This document shows, one piece after another, positions 44,379 to 53,349 of a stretch of 64,000 bases of DNA. Where the stretch lies: NCBI RefSeq assembly GCF_015679185.1, contig NZ_CP064939.1, positions 3,534,001-3,598,000 on the forward strand, written 5' to 3'. The notes beneath the pieces are model-generated. The model searched no databases. It worked only from the letters and a program-made list of their open reading frames with translations, and was not told the DNA's origin. Positions within the stretch are counted from its first letter, which is position 1. Each line of letters starts with the position of its first letter. The translations under genes were made by a program, and so were the position numbers. This DNA comes from Pedobacter endophyticus (GTDB lineage Bacteria; Bacteroidota; Bacteroidia; Sphingobacteriales; Sphingobacteriaceae).

Positions 44379-45260
44379 ATGTTCAATTATAATTCGCCGA
44401 TGCTGAGAGAAGATGCCTTAAAAGGCAAAACCATTGTTATAACAGGAGGTGGAACGGGCTTGGGGAAAGCAATGGGCGTTTATTTTCTAAAGTTGGGTGC
44501 AAACCTGGTTATTACAAGTCGTAAATTAGACGTATTGCAAAAAACCGCCGGTGAGATGGAGGAAAAGACGGGTGGAAAGGTTTTGGCAGTGGCTTGCGAT
44601 GTTCGCGAAGCCGATCAGGTTGAAAATGTATTGACCAAAACGCTCGAGAAATTTGGATCAGTAGATGTTTTATTAAATAACGCTGCGGGCAACTTTATTT
44701 CACCCACCGAGCGTCTGTCTGCAAATGCCTTTTCCTCTATTATCGATATCGTTTTAAAAGGTACCGTAAATTGCACATTGGCATTCGGCAAGCATTGGAT
44801 TAAAGAAAAGCAAGCAGCAACCGTATTAAATATTGTAACCACCTATGCCTTTACAGGTTCGGCCTATGTAGTGCCATCAGCTTGTGCAAAAGGCGGCGTG
44901 TTGGCCTTAACACGATCGCTGGCCGTAGAATGGGGGAAATACAACATCCGAACCAACGCAATTGCACCCGGACCGTTTCCAACAAAAGGTGCCTGGGAAA
45001 GATTATTGCCCGGAGATTTAGCCAAGAAATTCGATTTTAAAAACCGGGTACCACTCAAAAGAGTTGGCGAACACCAGGAACTCGCAAACCTTGCCGCATT
45101 TTTGGTAAGCGATTTTTCCGGTTACATTAACGGAGAAGTAATTACCATCGACGGTGGCGAATGGCTACAGGGCGCCGGACAGATGAACGGATTAGAAGCC
45201 ATACCGAGTGAAATGTGGGACATGCTTGAGCAAATGACGCGTAGCGCAAAGGGGAGTTAG
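44379..45260 (+). CDS. SDR family oxidoreductase, 2,4-dienoyl-CoA reductase-like
   Basis: A 293-residue short-chain dehydrogenase. Glycine motif TGGGTGLGKAMG (22-33), NNAAGNFISPTERLS (about 98-112), Tyr in TTYAFTG and Lys in ACAKGGV (about 170) are in the arrangement of mitochondrial 2,4-dienoyl-CoA reductase DECR1, and the C-terminus ends KGS as in that family. Reduction of 2,4-dienoyl-CoA with NADPH is the expected reaction. With the preceding isomerase it makes the auxiliary pair for polyunsaturated fatty acids. Confidence 0.85.
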   Translation: MFNYNSPMLREDALKGKTIVITGGGTGLGKAMGVYFLKLGANLVITSRKLDVLQKTAGEMEEKTGGKVLAVACDVREADQVENVLTKTLEKFGSVDVLLNNAAGNFISPTERLSANAFSSIIDIVLKGTVNCTLAFGKHWIKEKQAATVLNIVTTYAFTGSAYVVPSACAKGGVLALTRSLAVEWGKYNIRTNAIAPGPFPTKGAWERLLPGDLAKKFDFKNRVPLKRVGEHQELANLAAFLVSDFSGYINGEVITIDGGEWLQGAGQMNGLEAIPSEMWDMLEQMTRSAKGS

Positions 45261-45290
45261 GTTTTGAGTTTTGAGTTTTGAGTTTTGAGT
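45261..45290. repeat. 7-bp microsatellite (GTTTTGA)x4
   Basis: Four tandem GTTTTGA units directly after the SDR stop; non-coding. Confidence 0.8.
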
Positions 45291-45455
45291 CCGTGCCAAG
45301 GGCATCCCTTTGGGAAAGTCCGAAGTCCGAAGAAAATGCCAATCAAGTTAGTGATTTATTTCCAGCAATTCAACAATATAGCAATTCAACAGTTAACCAA
45401 TTAATCCATTCTGCGATTTCATTCGATCCGTGTAATCAAACCAAAGGTAAAATAT

Positions 45456-45463
45456 TATCTTTG
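45456..45463 (+). promoter_or_regulatory. -7 box TATCTTTG directly before purD
   Basis: Matches TAnnTTTG and ends 5 bases before the purD ATG at 45469, so the start point should fall on or beside the A of ATG. Confidence 0.6.
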
Positions 45464-45468
45464 CCGAT

Positions 45469-46740
45469 ATGAATATCTTACTTTTAGGTTCAGGCGGTAG
45501 AGAAAGCGCATTCGCTTGGAAAATAAGCCAGTCTTCGCACTGCGATAAACTAATTATTGCCCCCGGAAACGGTGGTACAGGAGCATATGGCACCAACATC
45601 AATATCAACGTAAACGACTTCGATTCGATTAAAAAAGTAGTACTTACCGAAAATATTGAATTGGTAGTTGTTGGCCCCGAAGAGCCCTTGGTTAACGGTA
45701 TTCATGATTTTTTTCTGGCTGACAGGGCCATTTCGCATATTCCTGTTATTGGCCCGAAAAAAGAAGGCGCAATTTTAGAGGGAAGCAAAGATTTTTCTAA
45801 ACAGTTTATGGAGCGTCATGGCATTCCAACGGCCGCTTCAAAATCTTTTACACCCGAAACTTTGGCCGATGGTTTGGCCTATTTAGAAAACCATGCTTTA
45901 CCAGTGGTATTAAAAGCCGATGGTTTGGCAGCAGGCAAAGGCGTTTTAATTTGTACAGAAACTATCGAGGCGCAAGAAGAGTTAAAACTCATGCTTGGCG
46001 GTAAATTTGGCGCAGCAGGTGCAACTGTTGTTATCGAAGAGTTTTTAAGTGGCATTGAACTTTCCGTTTTCATTTTAACCGATGGAGAAAACTATGTTAC
46101 ACTTCCATCGGCAAAAGATTACAAAAAGATCGGCCAGGGCGACACGGGTTTAAATACCGGCGGCATGGGCTCTGTTTCCCCTGTTCCATTTGCAACGCCA
46201 GAGTTTTTACAAAAAGTTGAAGAAAGAATTATCAAGCCAACTGTTGAAGGCTTAAAGAAAGATAACATTGATTACACAGGCTTTATTTTCTTCGGATTGA
46301 TTAAAGTAGGCGACGATCCTTACGTAATCGAATACAATGCTCGTATGGGCGACCCCGAAACGGAAAGCGTTATTCCACGAATTGAGAACGATTTAGTGGA
46401 GTTGTTTATGGCTGCGGCCAACAAGCAATTAAGTCAGGTTGATTTGGTAATCTCTGAGCAAACAGCCGCAACCGTAATGATTGTTGCAGGCGGTTATCCC
46501 GGCGAGTATTTAAAAGGAAAAGCCATTACAGGAATCGAAAACCTGCGTCATTCAAATGCTTTCCATGCCGGAACATTATTAGAAAACGATGTGGTTAAAA
46601 CAAATGGCGGTAGGGTAATCGCCATAACAAGCTTGCAGAGCGATCTGTTTACAGCTTTGCAATCCGCCACTGCCGATGCCGGACGCATTTACTTTGACGG
46701 TAAATATTTTAGAGAAGATATCGGCTTCGATTTGGTGTAA
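45469..46740 (+). CDS. purD: Phosphoribosylamine-glycine ligase
   Basis: A 423-residue ATP-grasp enzyme of the purine pathway (GAR synthetase). The N-terminal LLLGSGGRESAFAWK (4-18) is the PurD signature; GPEEPLVNGI, the ATP-grasp core LKADGLAAGKGV and the RMGDPETE loop (about 290) are all present. Length is normal. The start methionine is fixed by the family N-terminus, which places the -7 box almost on top of it and predicts a leaderless mRNA. Monocistronic, with a strong terminator. Confidence 0.97.
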   Translation: MNILLLGSGGRESAFAWKISQSSHCDKLIIAPGNGGTGAYGTNININVNDFDSIKKVVLTENIELVVVGPEEPLVNGIHDFFLADRAISHIPVIGPKKEGAILEGSKDFSKQFMERHGIPTAASKSFTPETLADGLAYLENHALPVVLKADGLAAGKGVLICTETIEAQEELKLMLGGKFGAAGATVVIEEFLSGIELSVFILTDGENYVTLPSAKDYKKIGQGDTGLNTGGMGSVSPVPFATPEFLQKVEERIIKPTVEGLKKDNIDYTGFIFFGLIKVGDDPYVIEYNARMGDPETESVIPRIENDLVELFMAAANKQLSQVDLVISEQTAATVMIVAGGYPGEYLKGKAITGIENLRHSNAFHAGTLLENDVVKTNGGRVIAITSLQSDLFTALQSATADAGRIYFDGKYFREDIGFDLV

Positions 46741-46773
46741 GTTAGCTTAGCATCGAATAAAAGCCTTTAAACT

Positions 46774-46812
46774 AAAGAAGTCAAGTTTCAAAAAAACTTG
46801 ACTTCTTTTTTT
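46774..46812 (+). terminator. Intrinsic terminator after purD
   Basis: AAAGAAGTCAAGTTT pairs perfectly with AAACTTGACTTCTTT, followed by TTTT. Confidence 0.9.
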
Positions 46813-46900
46813 ATGCATTAAATTTTACAGAAAGTCATCCGGTGAATAGTTGCAGATTGCGTAATTATTTATCGGATGACTAAGTAATTCTTCAATAATT

Positions 46901-48055
46901 TTACTTCGATTTGTTTCCCAACAGCTCCTGAAGCTTATCTTGTAACGCTTGTTCTCTCAAACCTTTTGCAATAATTTTTCCGGTCGGATCAATTAAAAAG
47001 TTGGCTGGAATAGATTGTATGCCATACATTTTGGCAACCTCATTGCTCCATCCCTTTAAATCAGAAACATGTGTCCAGGTTAAGCTATCTGCTGCAATGG
47101 CCTTTTGCCAGGCCGCTTTCGTTGTTTTGGTGGTACCTCCATCTAACGAAACGCCTAAAACGGTAAAGCCTTTATCTTTAAATTTGTTATACGCAGCTAC
47201 AACATTTGGATTCTCTTGACGGCACGGGCCACACCACGATGCCCAAAAATCTACAAGCACATATTTGCCTTTAAAATCTGAGAGTTTTACAGGCTTTCCT
47301 GCCGTATCAACTTGTGTAAAATCCATGGCCATTACGCCAACCGCAGTCTTTTTGCTTGCGTCGAACACCTGGGCAATTCTTTTACCAATGGGCGTTGTTT
47401 TAAGCTCAGGAGATAGTGCAGCAAAAGCTTTTTCTGCACCAACAGCCTGATCCGGATCGCCGGCCAACTGCCCAATGGCGCTTAAACTGATGTATGATTT
47501 AGGATTTGCGTTTGCAAATTGCAATAACAGTGCAGGCATTCCCTCCGAGGCTTTCTCGTAGCGAGCCCTCAAAGCATCCATGGTTTCCTTGTTCTGCTTT
47601 TGCTCCGTTGTGTAGCCAGCATATTCGGTATTTATCGCCATTAACTGATCGTTAACCGATTTTGTCAATGCCTTTAATTTTTTCGCATCATCATTAACTG
47701 TTGAGCCTGTAATTGTTGCATTTTTTAAAGAATCGGGGGCAGTTAACTTAATGTTTCCTGGTTCCACATAAAACGATAACCCATCTAATTTTTCACCCTG
47801 GGCCGGGCGATTAACAAAAGGATTTTTGTTCAAGTATAAACTGCCTTGTGTTGGAGCGTTTAAGCTTCCTTTAAAAGTAAAAGTACCGTTGGCTACTGTT
47901 GTAGAATCGGTTACATTTTTATCGTCGCCTTGATAAATCAGATAAACTTTGTCGCCAGTTTTTAAGCCTTTTATGTCACCGTTTAAGGTAAACGGTTTTT
48001 GCGCTAGTGCTGTCAATGGCAAAAGTGCCATTGCAGATAATAATATTTTCTTCAT
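46901..48055 (-). CDS. TlpA-like thioredoxin family protein with DUF4369 domain
   Basis: A 384-residue exported thioredoxin. After a signal peptide (cleavage after ALAQ, residue 19) comes a beta-rich DUF4369 domain (about 22-110), a helical linker (about 120-235) and a C-terminal AhpC/TSA-type thioredoxin fold with WASWCGPCRQENP (about 272-284). It should reduce disulfides of envelope proteins. Members of this family are abundant in Bacteroidota. A 22-bp tandem repeat lies 134-195 bp upstream of its start. Confidence 0.92.
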   Translation of the reverse strand: MKKILLSAMALLPLTALAQKPFTLNGDIKGLKTGDKVYLIYQGDDKNVTDSTTVANGTFTFKGSLNAPTQGSLYLNKNPFVNRPAQGEKLDGLSFYVEPGNIKLTAPDSLKNATITGSTVNDDAKKLKALTKSVNDQLMAINTEYAGYTTEQKQNKETMDALRARYEKASEGMPALLLQFANANPKSYISLSAIGQLAGDPDQAVGAEKAFAALSPELKTTPIGKRIAQVFDASKKTAVGVMAMDFTQVDTAGKPVKLSDFKGKYVLVDFWASWCGPCRQENPNVVAAYNKFKDKGFTVLGVSLDGGTTKTTKAAWQKAIAADSLTWTHVSDLKGWSNEVAKMYGIQSIPANFLIDPTGKIIAKGLREQALQDKLQELLGNKSK

Positions 48056-48188
48056 GAGATGAGTTAGTAGTAATAATTTCCAAGATAGGAAATATCTTTT
48101 TTTAAACGTAATTAATTGAAGTTAAATTATGTTAATTGTTCTTACAGGCAGTTGTTTGTATAAAATTATCGACGTAGTTTACAGCGCT

Positions 48189-48250
48189 AACTTTGAAATT
48201 GTACGGCCTTAACTTTGAAATTGTACAGCCTCAACTTTGAAATTGTACGG
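48189..48250. repeat. 22-bp tandem repeat, 2.8 copies
   Basis: Units AACTTTGAAATTGTACGGCC+TT start at 48189, 48211 and 48233 (last one 18 bp). Differences are confined to one or two bases. It sits between the arginase-like stop and the TlpA gene, both minus strand, so it is upstream of the latter. It may be iterated binding sites or a simple duplication. Confidence 0.88.
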
Positions 48251-48267
48251 AAATTTTGGAGCTATTT

Positions 48268-49449
48268 TTAACTCAGTTTTTGATAGGTTCGCCACCACAA
48301 ATCAGGCATTTCGCCATTTACTGCGGTTTGGTAATCATCATACCGGCACGGCACCAGGTGATAGCGTTCGTTTTTCGACTGGCCCGATGGATAGGGAACC
48401 TGCATCCACCAACGATCTGATTTTTTGCTTTTTACAAACATCATTTCGCCCGAGCCATCTTTCAAACTCGTTCGATAGATCATAAATTGCGATTTCGGTG
48501 TAAGCGGAAAGTCTTTCTTGCGGGCATAATAACCATCAATAAAGTACCAAACCATTTGCGCCAATAAAAAAGCAGTTTGGCCATTGTTATCATAAGCCGG
48601 ATTAAACTCGTAAAAGCCAATAGAAGTGAGCTTATCATTCATTCCGGCATAACGGGCAATTCTGCAAGCTTCTTCACCATCGAAACCATTGGGCGTAGTG
48701 TTGGCATTTGCCGCCGCATCGGCCGAACGGATAGCGCCCAAATCAAAGCTAATCATGTTTGCGTTTCTTATAATTGGCTCCGTCAAGGTAATATCCTGGG
48801 CAAATTCGCCCAAACGATGAACATCAAAATAAAGCTTATCCATCATACTCAAACTCTCCTGATTTACAAAATAAGTTTGATAACCAATATTGCTATAGTT
48901 GAACAGATAATTGGGTTGGTGCAAAAAAATCTTATTTAAATAACAGTCTGATCGGGTTTGAATTCCCTCGCTTTCGTCATCGCCAATGTCAAACTGGTTA
49001 TCGATTACTACAAGATCAACTTTCTGTTCCAGATCCTCGTAGCCCAAATATTGCCCATAAGTTAAATCCTGTCCTCCGCCGATAATAATCGGAACGATAT
49101 CTTTTTTAATAAGTTCCGAAACAACCATTTTAAGTGCAATGTAAGTATCGGCAATGGTTGCGCCATGTTTAATGTTGCCCAAATCAACAATTCGGCTGGC
49201 GAAGGCGCCTTCGTTCAACTTATACAATTTCTCTCTAAAATAATCTGGCGCAAGTGCACAACCCTCATTATTAACCGCCCCCCGTCCATCGAGTACGCCG
49301 ATGATCGCCAGATCATAAGTGTTTTCCTCAAAATCGGGAAATGATTCGGTGTAGATAGTTGCTTTTAGGCCAAGCTGACTTGTAAAAAATCCTTGCTTCG
49401 GGGTAAAGCTATCGGGGTTTAGTGGCGAAAAGAAATCCGTTAACGACAT
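48268..49449 (-). CDS. Arginase/formimidoylglutamase-fold protein with degenerate metal site
   Basis: A 393-residue ureohydrolase-fold protein usually annotated formimidoylglutamase in this phylum. The three metal motifs are changed: GGxH is GGGQD (Gln127), DAHxD is DNQFD (Asp150, Gln152, Asp154) and SxDxDxxDP is SFDLGAIRS (Asp236 kept, Gly238). At least three of the manganese ligands are lost, so hydrolysis is doubtful. A C-terminal extension of about 110 residues (from about residue 285) with KSDRWWMQVPYPS is not part of typical arginases. No hut genes are nearby. A structural or binding role is as likely as catalysis. Confidence 0.75.
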   Translation of the reverse strand: MSLTDFFSPLNPDSFTPKQGFFTSQLGLKATIYTESFPDFEENTYDLAIIGVLDGRGAVNNEGCALAPDYFREKLYKLNEGAFASRIVDLGNIKHGATIADTYIALKMVVSELIKKDIVPIIIGGGQDLTYGQYLGYEDLEQKVDLVVIDNQFDIGDDESEGIQTRSDCYLNKIFLHQPNYLFNYSNIGYQTYFVNQESLSMMDKLYFDVHRLGEFAQDITLTEPIIRNANMISFDLGAIRSADAAANANTTPNGFDGEEACRIARYAGMNDKLTSIGFYEFNPAYDNNGQTAFLLAQMVWYFIDGYYARKKDFPLTPKSQFMIYRTSLKDGSGEMMFVKSKKSDRWWMQVPYPSGQSKNERYHLVPCRYDDYQTAVNGEMPDLWWRTYQKLS

Positions 49450-49476
49450 ATATTTAAAACTCTCGCCTCAAATATC

Positions 49477-49484
49477 TATTTTTG
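49477..49484 (+). promoter_or_regulatory. -7 box TATTTTTG before the epimerase gene
   Basis: Matches TAnnTTTG; about 30 bases of leader to 49521. Confidence 0.5.
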
Positions 49485-49520
49485 AATGCGTATTTCCACA
49501 TATAGCTACAAAAAAATAAA

Positions 49521-50483
49521 ATGATACTGGTAACCGGAGGAACGGGATTTTTAGGGTCTGAATTAATAAAACAGTTGACCGATAAGGGCTTAGCTGTGCG
49601 GGCGCTAAAACGTGAACAATCCAAAATTCCGGCTCTGATTGCCAATAACAACTTAGTTGAGTGGTTCGTGGCCGATATAAACGAGCCGTCTGACCTGGAA
49701 GATGCTTTTGAAGGAGTTACAAAGGTGTTCCATTGTGCTGCCTTCGTATCGTTAAGTTCAAAAGATAAAAAGAGGCTTTTTCACGTTAACATCGATGGCA
49801 CTTCGAACATCATCAATCTTTGTATCGAAAATAATTGCAGGCTGTTACATGTAAGTTCGGTTGCCGCCCTCGGTAACGCTAAAAAAGGCAATCAAATTAC
49901 GGAAAGGGATTTTTGGGAATACGACGCCAAAGCGCATGCCTATGGGCTTTCGAAATATGAAGGCGAAATGGAGGTTTGGCGGGGAATAAACGAGGGATTG
50001 AACGCTGTTATCGTAAATCCATCGGTCATTATTGGTAAAAATGCAGGTTTTGAAGGTAGTGGGGCCATTTTTAAATTGATAAAAGACGGATTCGCTTACT
50101 ATACTGATGGTGCATCGGGCTTTGTAGCTGTTGAAGATGTGGCCAGGGCAATGATTTTATTGATGGACGCGGAAATAGCGGGCGAGCGCTATATTATTTC
50201 TTCCGAAAACATTCATTATAAGGATTTATTTAAAGAGATAGCGGTTGGATTTGATGCCGAGCCACCTAAAAAAGAGGCTAAACCGTGGATGCTTGGCATA
50301 GCTTGGCGTGCCTTAAAACTCGCATCCGTTTTTACAGGTAAAGAGCCGGCGATAACAAAAGATACCGCAAAGAGCAGTGTAACATTAAGTTATTACAATA
50401 ACAATAAAGTAATCGAGCAAACTGGAATTAGCTTTAAGCCCCTTGCTCAAAGTATAAAAGAAATTACCCAATTTTTAAAATAA
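49521..50483 (+). CDS. NAD(P)-dependent epimerase/dehydratase (extended SDR)
   Basis: A 320-residue extended short-chain dehydrogenase. GGTGFLGSELI (6-16) binds the cofactor, HVSSVAALG and YGLSKYEGE (about 151-159) give the Ser/Tyr-x-x-x-Lys triad. It resembles dihydroflavonol-reductase-like NAD-dependent epimerases; the substrate is unknown. Its stop overlaps the start of the next gene by 1 bp, so the two are coupled. Confidence 0.85.
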   Translation: MILVTGGTGFLGSELIKQLTDKGLAVRALKREQSKIPALIANNNLVEWFVADINEPSDLEDAFEGVTKVFHCAAFVSLSSKDKKRLFHVNIDGTSNIINLCIENNCRLLHVSSVAALGNAKKGNQITERDFWEYDAKAHAYGLSKYEGEMEVWRGINEGLNAVIVNPSVIIGKNAGFEGSGAIFKLIKDGFAYYTDGASGFVAVEDVARAMILLMDAEIAGERYIISSENIHYKDLFKEIAVGFDAEPPKKEAKPWMLGIAWRALKLASVFTGKEPAITKDTAKSSVTLSYYNNNKVIEQTGISFKPLAQSIKEITQFLK

Positions 50484-51784
50484 TGCCGAAACAGAAAGCT
50501 TACTACATTATCGATTTTGATAGCACATTTACCCAGGTGGAGGCACTTGATGAACTTGCCAGGATATCACTAAAAAATCATCCCGAAAAGGAAGCGATTT
50601 TTCAAAAAATTGAAGATTATACCAATTTCGCAATGGAAGGAAAGCTTTCTTTTTCAGAAAGCCTGGCTCAGCGGGTAAAGCTATTGCAAGCCAACGAAGA
50701 CCATTTGAAGCAGCTGATAAAACATTTAAAGAAAAAGGTTTCTACTTCCTTTTCTCGAAATGCTGAGTTTTTTAAGAAGCATGCTGACGATGTTTTGATC
50801 GTTTCTGGAGGATTTAAAGAGTTTATTACGCCTGTTGTAAGCCAATACCATATAAAAAAAGAAAATATTTACGCCAATACCTTTGTAACTACCGGCGATG
50901 GAAATATTATTGATTACGACCATGCCAACCCACTAAGCGAAGAGGGTGGAAAGGTAAAGTTGCTGCAGCATTTAAAGTTGGAGGGCGAATTGTTTGGCAT
51001 TGGTGATGGCTATTCGGATTTCCAGCTGCGGGAAAGTGGTTTGATCAACAAGTTTTTTGCTTTTACGGAGAATATCGCCCGCGAGAGCATTGTTGCCAAA
51101 GCCGATCATGTTACCCCAAGTTTTGATGAGTTTTTGTATGTGAACGATCTTCCGCGTGCAATTTCTTATCCAAAAAACAGAATCTTATGCCTTGTTATTG
51201 GCGACGTAGATCCGATGAGCATTGCCGTACTCAAATCTGACGGCCTATCTATCAGGCATAAAGCAACGTTCGAGGAGAAATACGTGAAGGACGTTGGAGT
51301 AATCCTTTTTGCTGATGGTGAAAAATTGGATAAGGAAAAGTTAAAGAACGCGGCCAAGTTGAAGACAATCGGCTATTTGGGCAATGCAAAAAATAAGATC
51401 GATCTTGAGCTTTGCACTAAGCAGGGAATCGTGGTTTTCGATGATCCTAAAAATAATCCCCGCAACATCGACTTTATTCCAAGGCGAGTAACGGATTTTA
51501 TGAACACCGGAGCCACCTATTTGAGTAGCAACTTTCCGAATCTGCAACTGCCAAAAATTACAAAGTCGCACCGTTTGATCCATATTCACAGAAACGTTCC
51601 TGGCATAATGGCGCAAATAAATACGGTATTCGCACAGCATAACATCAACATTGTAGGTCAGTTTTTAATGACGAACGCACACATTGGTTATGCAATTACA
51701 GACATCAATGCAGAATACGACAAACAGCTGTTCAAATCGTTAAAAAAGATTGAGCATACCATCAAATTTAGGGTGCTGTACTAA
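50483..51784 (+). CDS. Phosphoserine phosphatase fused to truncated phosphoglycerate dehydrogenase and ACT domain
   Basis: A 433-residue fusion. Residues 1-225 are a HAD phosphoserine phosphatase with DFDSTF (11-16), SGG (108-110) and GDGYSD (174-179). Residues about 233-325 look like the substrate-binding half of a D-3-phosphoglycerate dehydrogenase, and 334-358 (VTDFMNTGATYLSSNFPNL) match the segment before the regulatory region. Residues 362-433 are an ACT domain (HRLIHIHRNVPGIMAQIN). The NAD-binding catalytic domain expected between about 325 and 333 is absent. Full SerB-SerA fusions of about 630 residues are known in Bacteroidota; this is about 200 shorter, without frameshift. It probably works as a serine-sensing phosphatase. 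Confidence 0.8.
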   Translation: MPKQKAYYIIDFDSTFTQVEALDELARISLKNHPEKEAIFQKIEDYTNFAMEGKLSFSESLAQRVKLLQANEDHLKQLIKHLKKKVSTSFSRNAEFFKKHADDVLIVSGGFKEFITPVVSQYHIKKENIYANTFVTTGDGNIIDYDHANPLSEEGGKVKLLQHLKLEGELFGIGDGYSDFQLRESGLINKFFAFTENIARESIVAKADHVTPSFDEFLYVNDLPRAISYPKNRILCLVIGDVDPMSIAVLKSDGLSIRHKATFEEKYVKDVGVILFADGEKLDKEKLKNAAKLKTIGYLGNAKNKIDLELCTKQGIVVFDDPKNNPRNIDFIPRRVTDFMNTGATYLSSNFPNLQLPKITKSHRLIHIHRNVPGIMAQINTVFAQHNINIVGQFLMTNAHIGYAITDINAEYDKQLFKSLKKIEHTIKFRVLY

Positions 51785-51859
51785 AACGCGGCGCTGTCAT
51801 TTTGAGTTTAAATATTTTCAGATGAATCTAAAATGATGTTCGTTTTAGAAGCGGACTCC

Positions 51860-51960
51860 TAAGAAAGGTCGTCATTTCGAGCGCAGCCGAGAAATCTCTA
51901 CTAAAATTCAAAGATTTTCCTCCAAAGGAGCTCCTGTGGAGCACTTCGGTCGAAAGGACG
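51860..51960. repeat. REP-like fragment
   Basis: CGTCATTTCGAGCGCAGCCG, CTCCAAAGGAGCTCCTGTGG and TCGGTCGAAAGGACGG match pieces of the 83-bp tandem array near 23.9 kb, including its palindromic insertion. Non-coding. Confidence 0.5.
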
Positions 51961-52038
51961 GCTTCAATGGTTTTCGGCATGAATGATGTACCTATATGAT
52001 GAATTCTTAGCGGCCTTGATTCGCCGGCGCAAAACCAC

Positions 52039-53328
52039 TCACTTCAAAAACTGATGTCGCTTTAACAGCAAGTGCTTAGGACTTCCAATTTTTTGCGAGC
52101 GATAGATCCCGGTATGACCAGAAAATAGATATGCAGTAACACAGGCGAGTGCAATGTAAACGCCAGATGTATCGCCAAACAGCTCTATACCCATAAACAC
52201 ACAGGCCAGCGGCGTGTTTGCGGCCCCCGAGAAAACGGCGACAAAGCCCATTCCCGCGAGCAGGCCAACTGGCAATGGCATAAAAATACTTAAAAAACTG
52301 CCTAACGTGGCGCCGATAAAAAATAGCGGCGTTACTTCGCCGCCTTTAAAGCCGGCACCCAAAGTTAAAGCGGTTAAAAACAACTTCACCAAAAAAGTAT
52401 AATAAGGCTCTTGCTGCGAAAATGATTCTGAAATAACGGGAATTCCCAAGCCGATAAATCGGGTGTTACCCAATAAATAAATAATCACAATGAGGATAAG
52501 CCCTCCTAAAACCGGCCGTAAAGGTGGGTATTTTATCTTGCCGAACAGCGTGGTTAAAAAATGGGTCAATGCAGAGAAACTTCTGGCCGCCAAGCCGAAC
52601 GCGATGCCCGAAGCGAGCGCTAACAACAGGTTTAAGGTATTGAGATCCGGCACTTCGGCAATAACGTAATGCGTATGACCAACGCCCCAGGCTTTACAAG
52701 CATAATCGGCAATGACCGCTGAAATGAACGACGGCAAAATGGAGCTGTACATCAATGTACCCACCACAAAAACCTCAAGCCCGAAAACGGCCCCGGCCAG
52801 CGGCGTTCCAAATACGGAGGCAAAGCCAGCGCTGATGCCACAAATCAAGATTACTTTTCGATCTCTCGGCCTTAACTTGAAAATTTTTGTAAATTGATCG
52901 GCAAAGGCACCTCCGATTTGTACCGCTGTACCCTCTCTTCCCGCCGAGCCCCCAAATAAATGGGTAATAATGGTTCCGGCAAAAATCAGCGGCGCCATAA
53001 TCAACGGAATAATCTTTTTTGGTGTGTGTAATTCTTCAATCAAAAGATTATTTCCCTTTACCACTTCCTTGCCCCAGTAATGAAAAGAAAGGCCGATAAT
53101 TAATCCAGCCAATGGCAAAAGTGAGATGATCCAAAGATGGCTTTCGCGGTAATCGGTTGCCCAATTTAGCATCACTAAAAACAGGGCTGAAGCCGAGCCA
53201 ACAGTTACACCAACCAGGGCCGAAAAAATGAGCCATTTTGCAGCATTTAAAAACACTAATCCGAAATCTTGCTTAATGAAGCGATTGATAGACAGAAGAA
53301 ATCCTTCTGTTAAATTTTTAACAGGCAT
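52039..53328 (-). CDS. CLC family fluoride/proton antiporter (CLC-F type)
   Basis: A 429-residue polytopic CLC protein. GREGTAVQIGG (130-140) carries the gating glutamate in the GREGT form, and the chloride-coordinating GSGIP segment is replaced by KGNNLLIEE (91-99). Both changes are marks of the fluoride-exporting CLC-F branch rather than chloride channels. A fluoride riboswitch lies directly upstream, which supports the same role: expelling F- when cytoplasmic levels rise. The ATG at 53328 is used; a TTG nine bases earlier is in frame. Confidence 0.88.
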   Translation of the reverse strand: MPVKNLTEGFLLSINRFIKQDFGLVFLNAAKWLIFSALVGVTVGSASALFLVMLNWATDYRESHLWIISLLPLAGLIIGLSFHYWGKEVVKGNNLLIEELHTPKKIIPLIMAPLIFAGTIITHLFGGSAGREGTAVQIGGAFADQFTKIFKLRPRDRKVILICGISAGFASVFGTPLAGAVFGLEVFVVGTLMYSSILPSFISAVIADYACKAWGVGHTHYVIAEVPDLNTLNLLLALASGIAFGLAARSFSALTHFLTTLFGKIKYPPLRPVLGGLILIVIIYLLGNTRFIGLGIPVISESFSQQEPYYTFLVKLFLTALTLGAGFKGGEVTPLFFIGATLGSFLSIFMPLPVGLLAGMGFVAVFSGAANTPLACVFMGIELFGDTSGVYIALACVTAYLFSGHTGIYRSQKIGSPKHLLLKRHQFLK

Positions 53329-53349
53329 TGAATTCAATTTTAAATAAAA

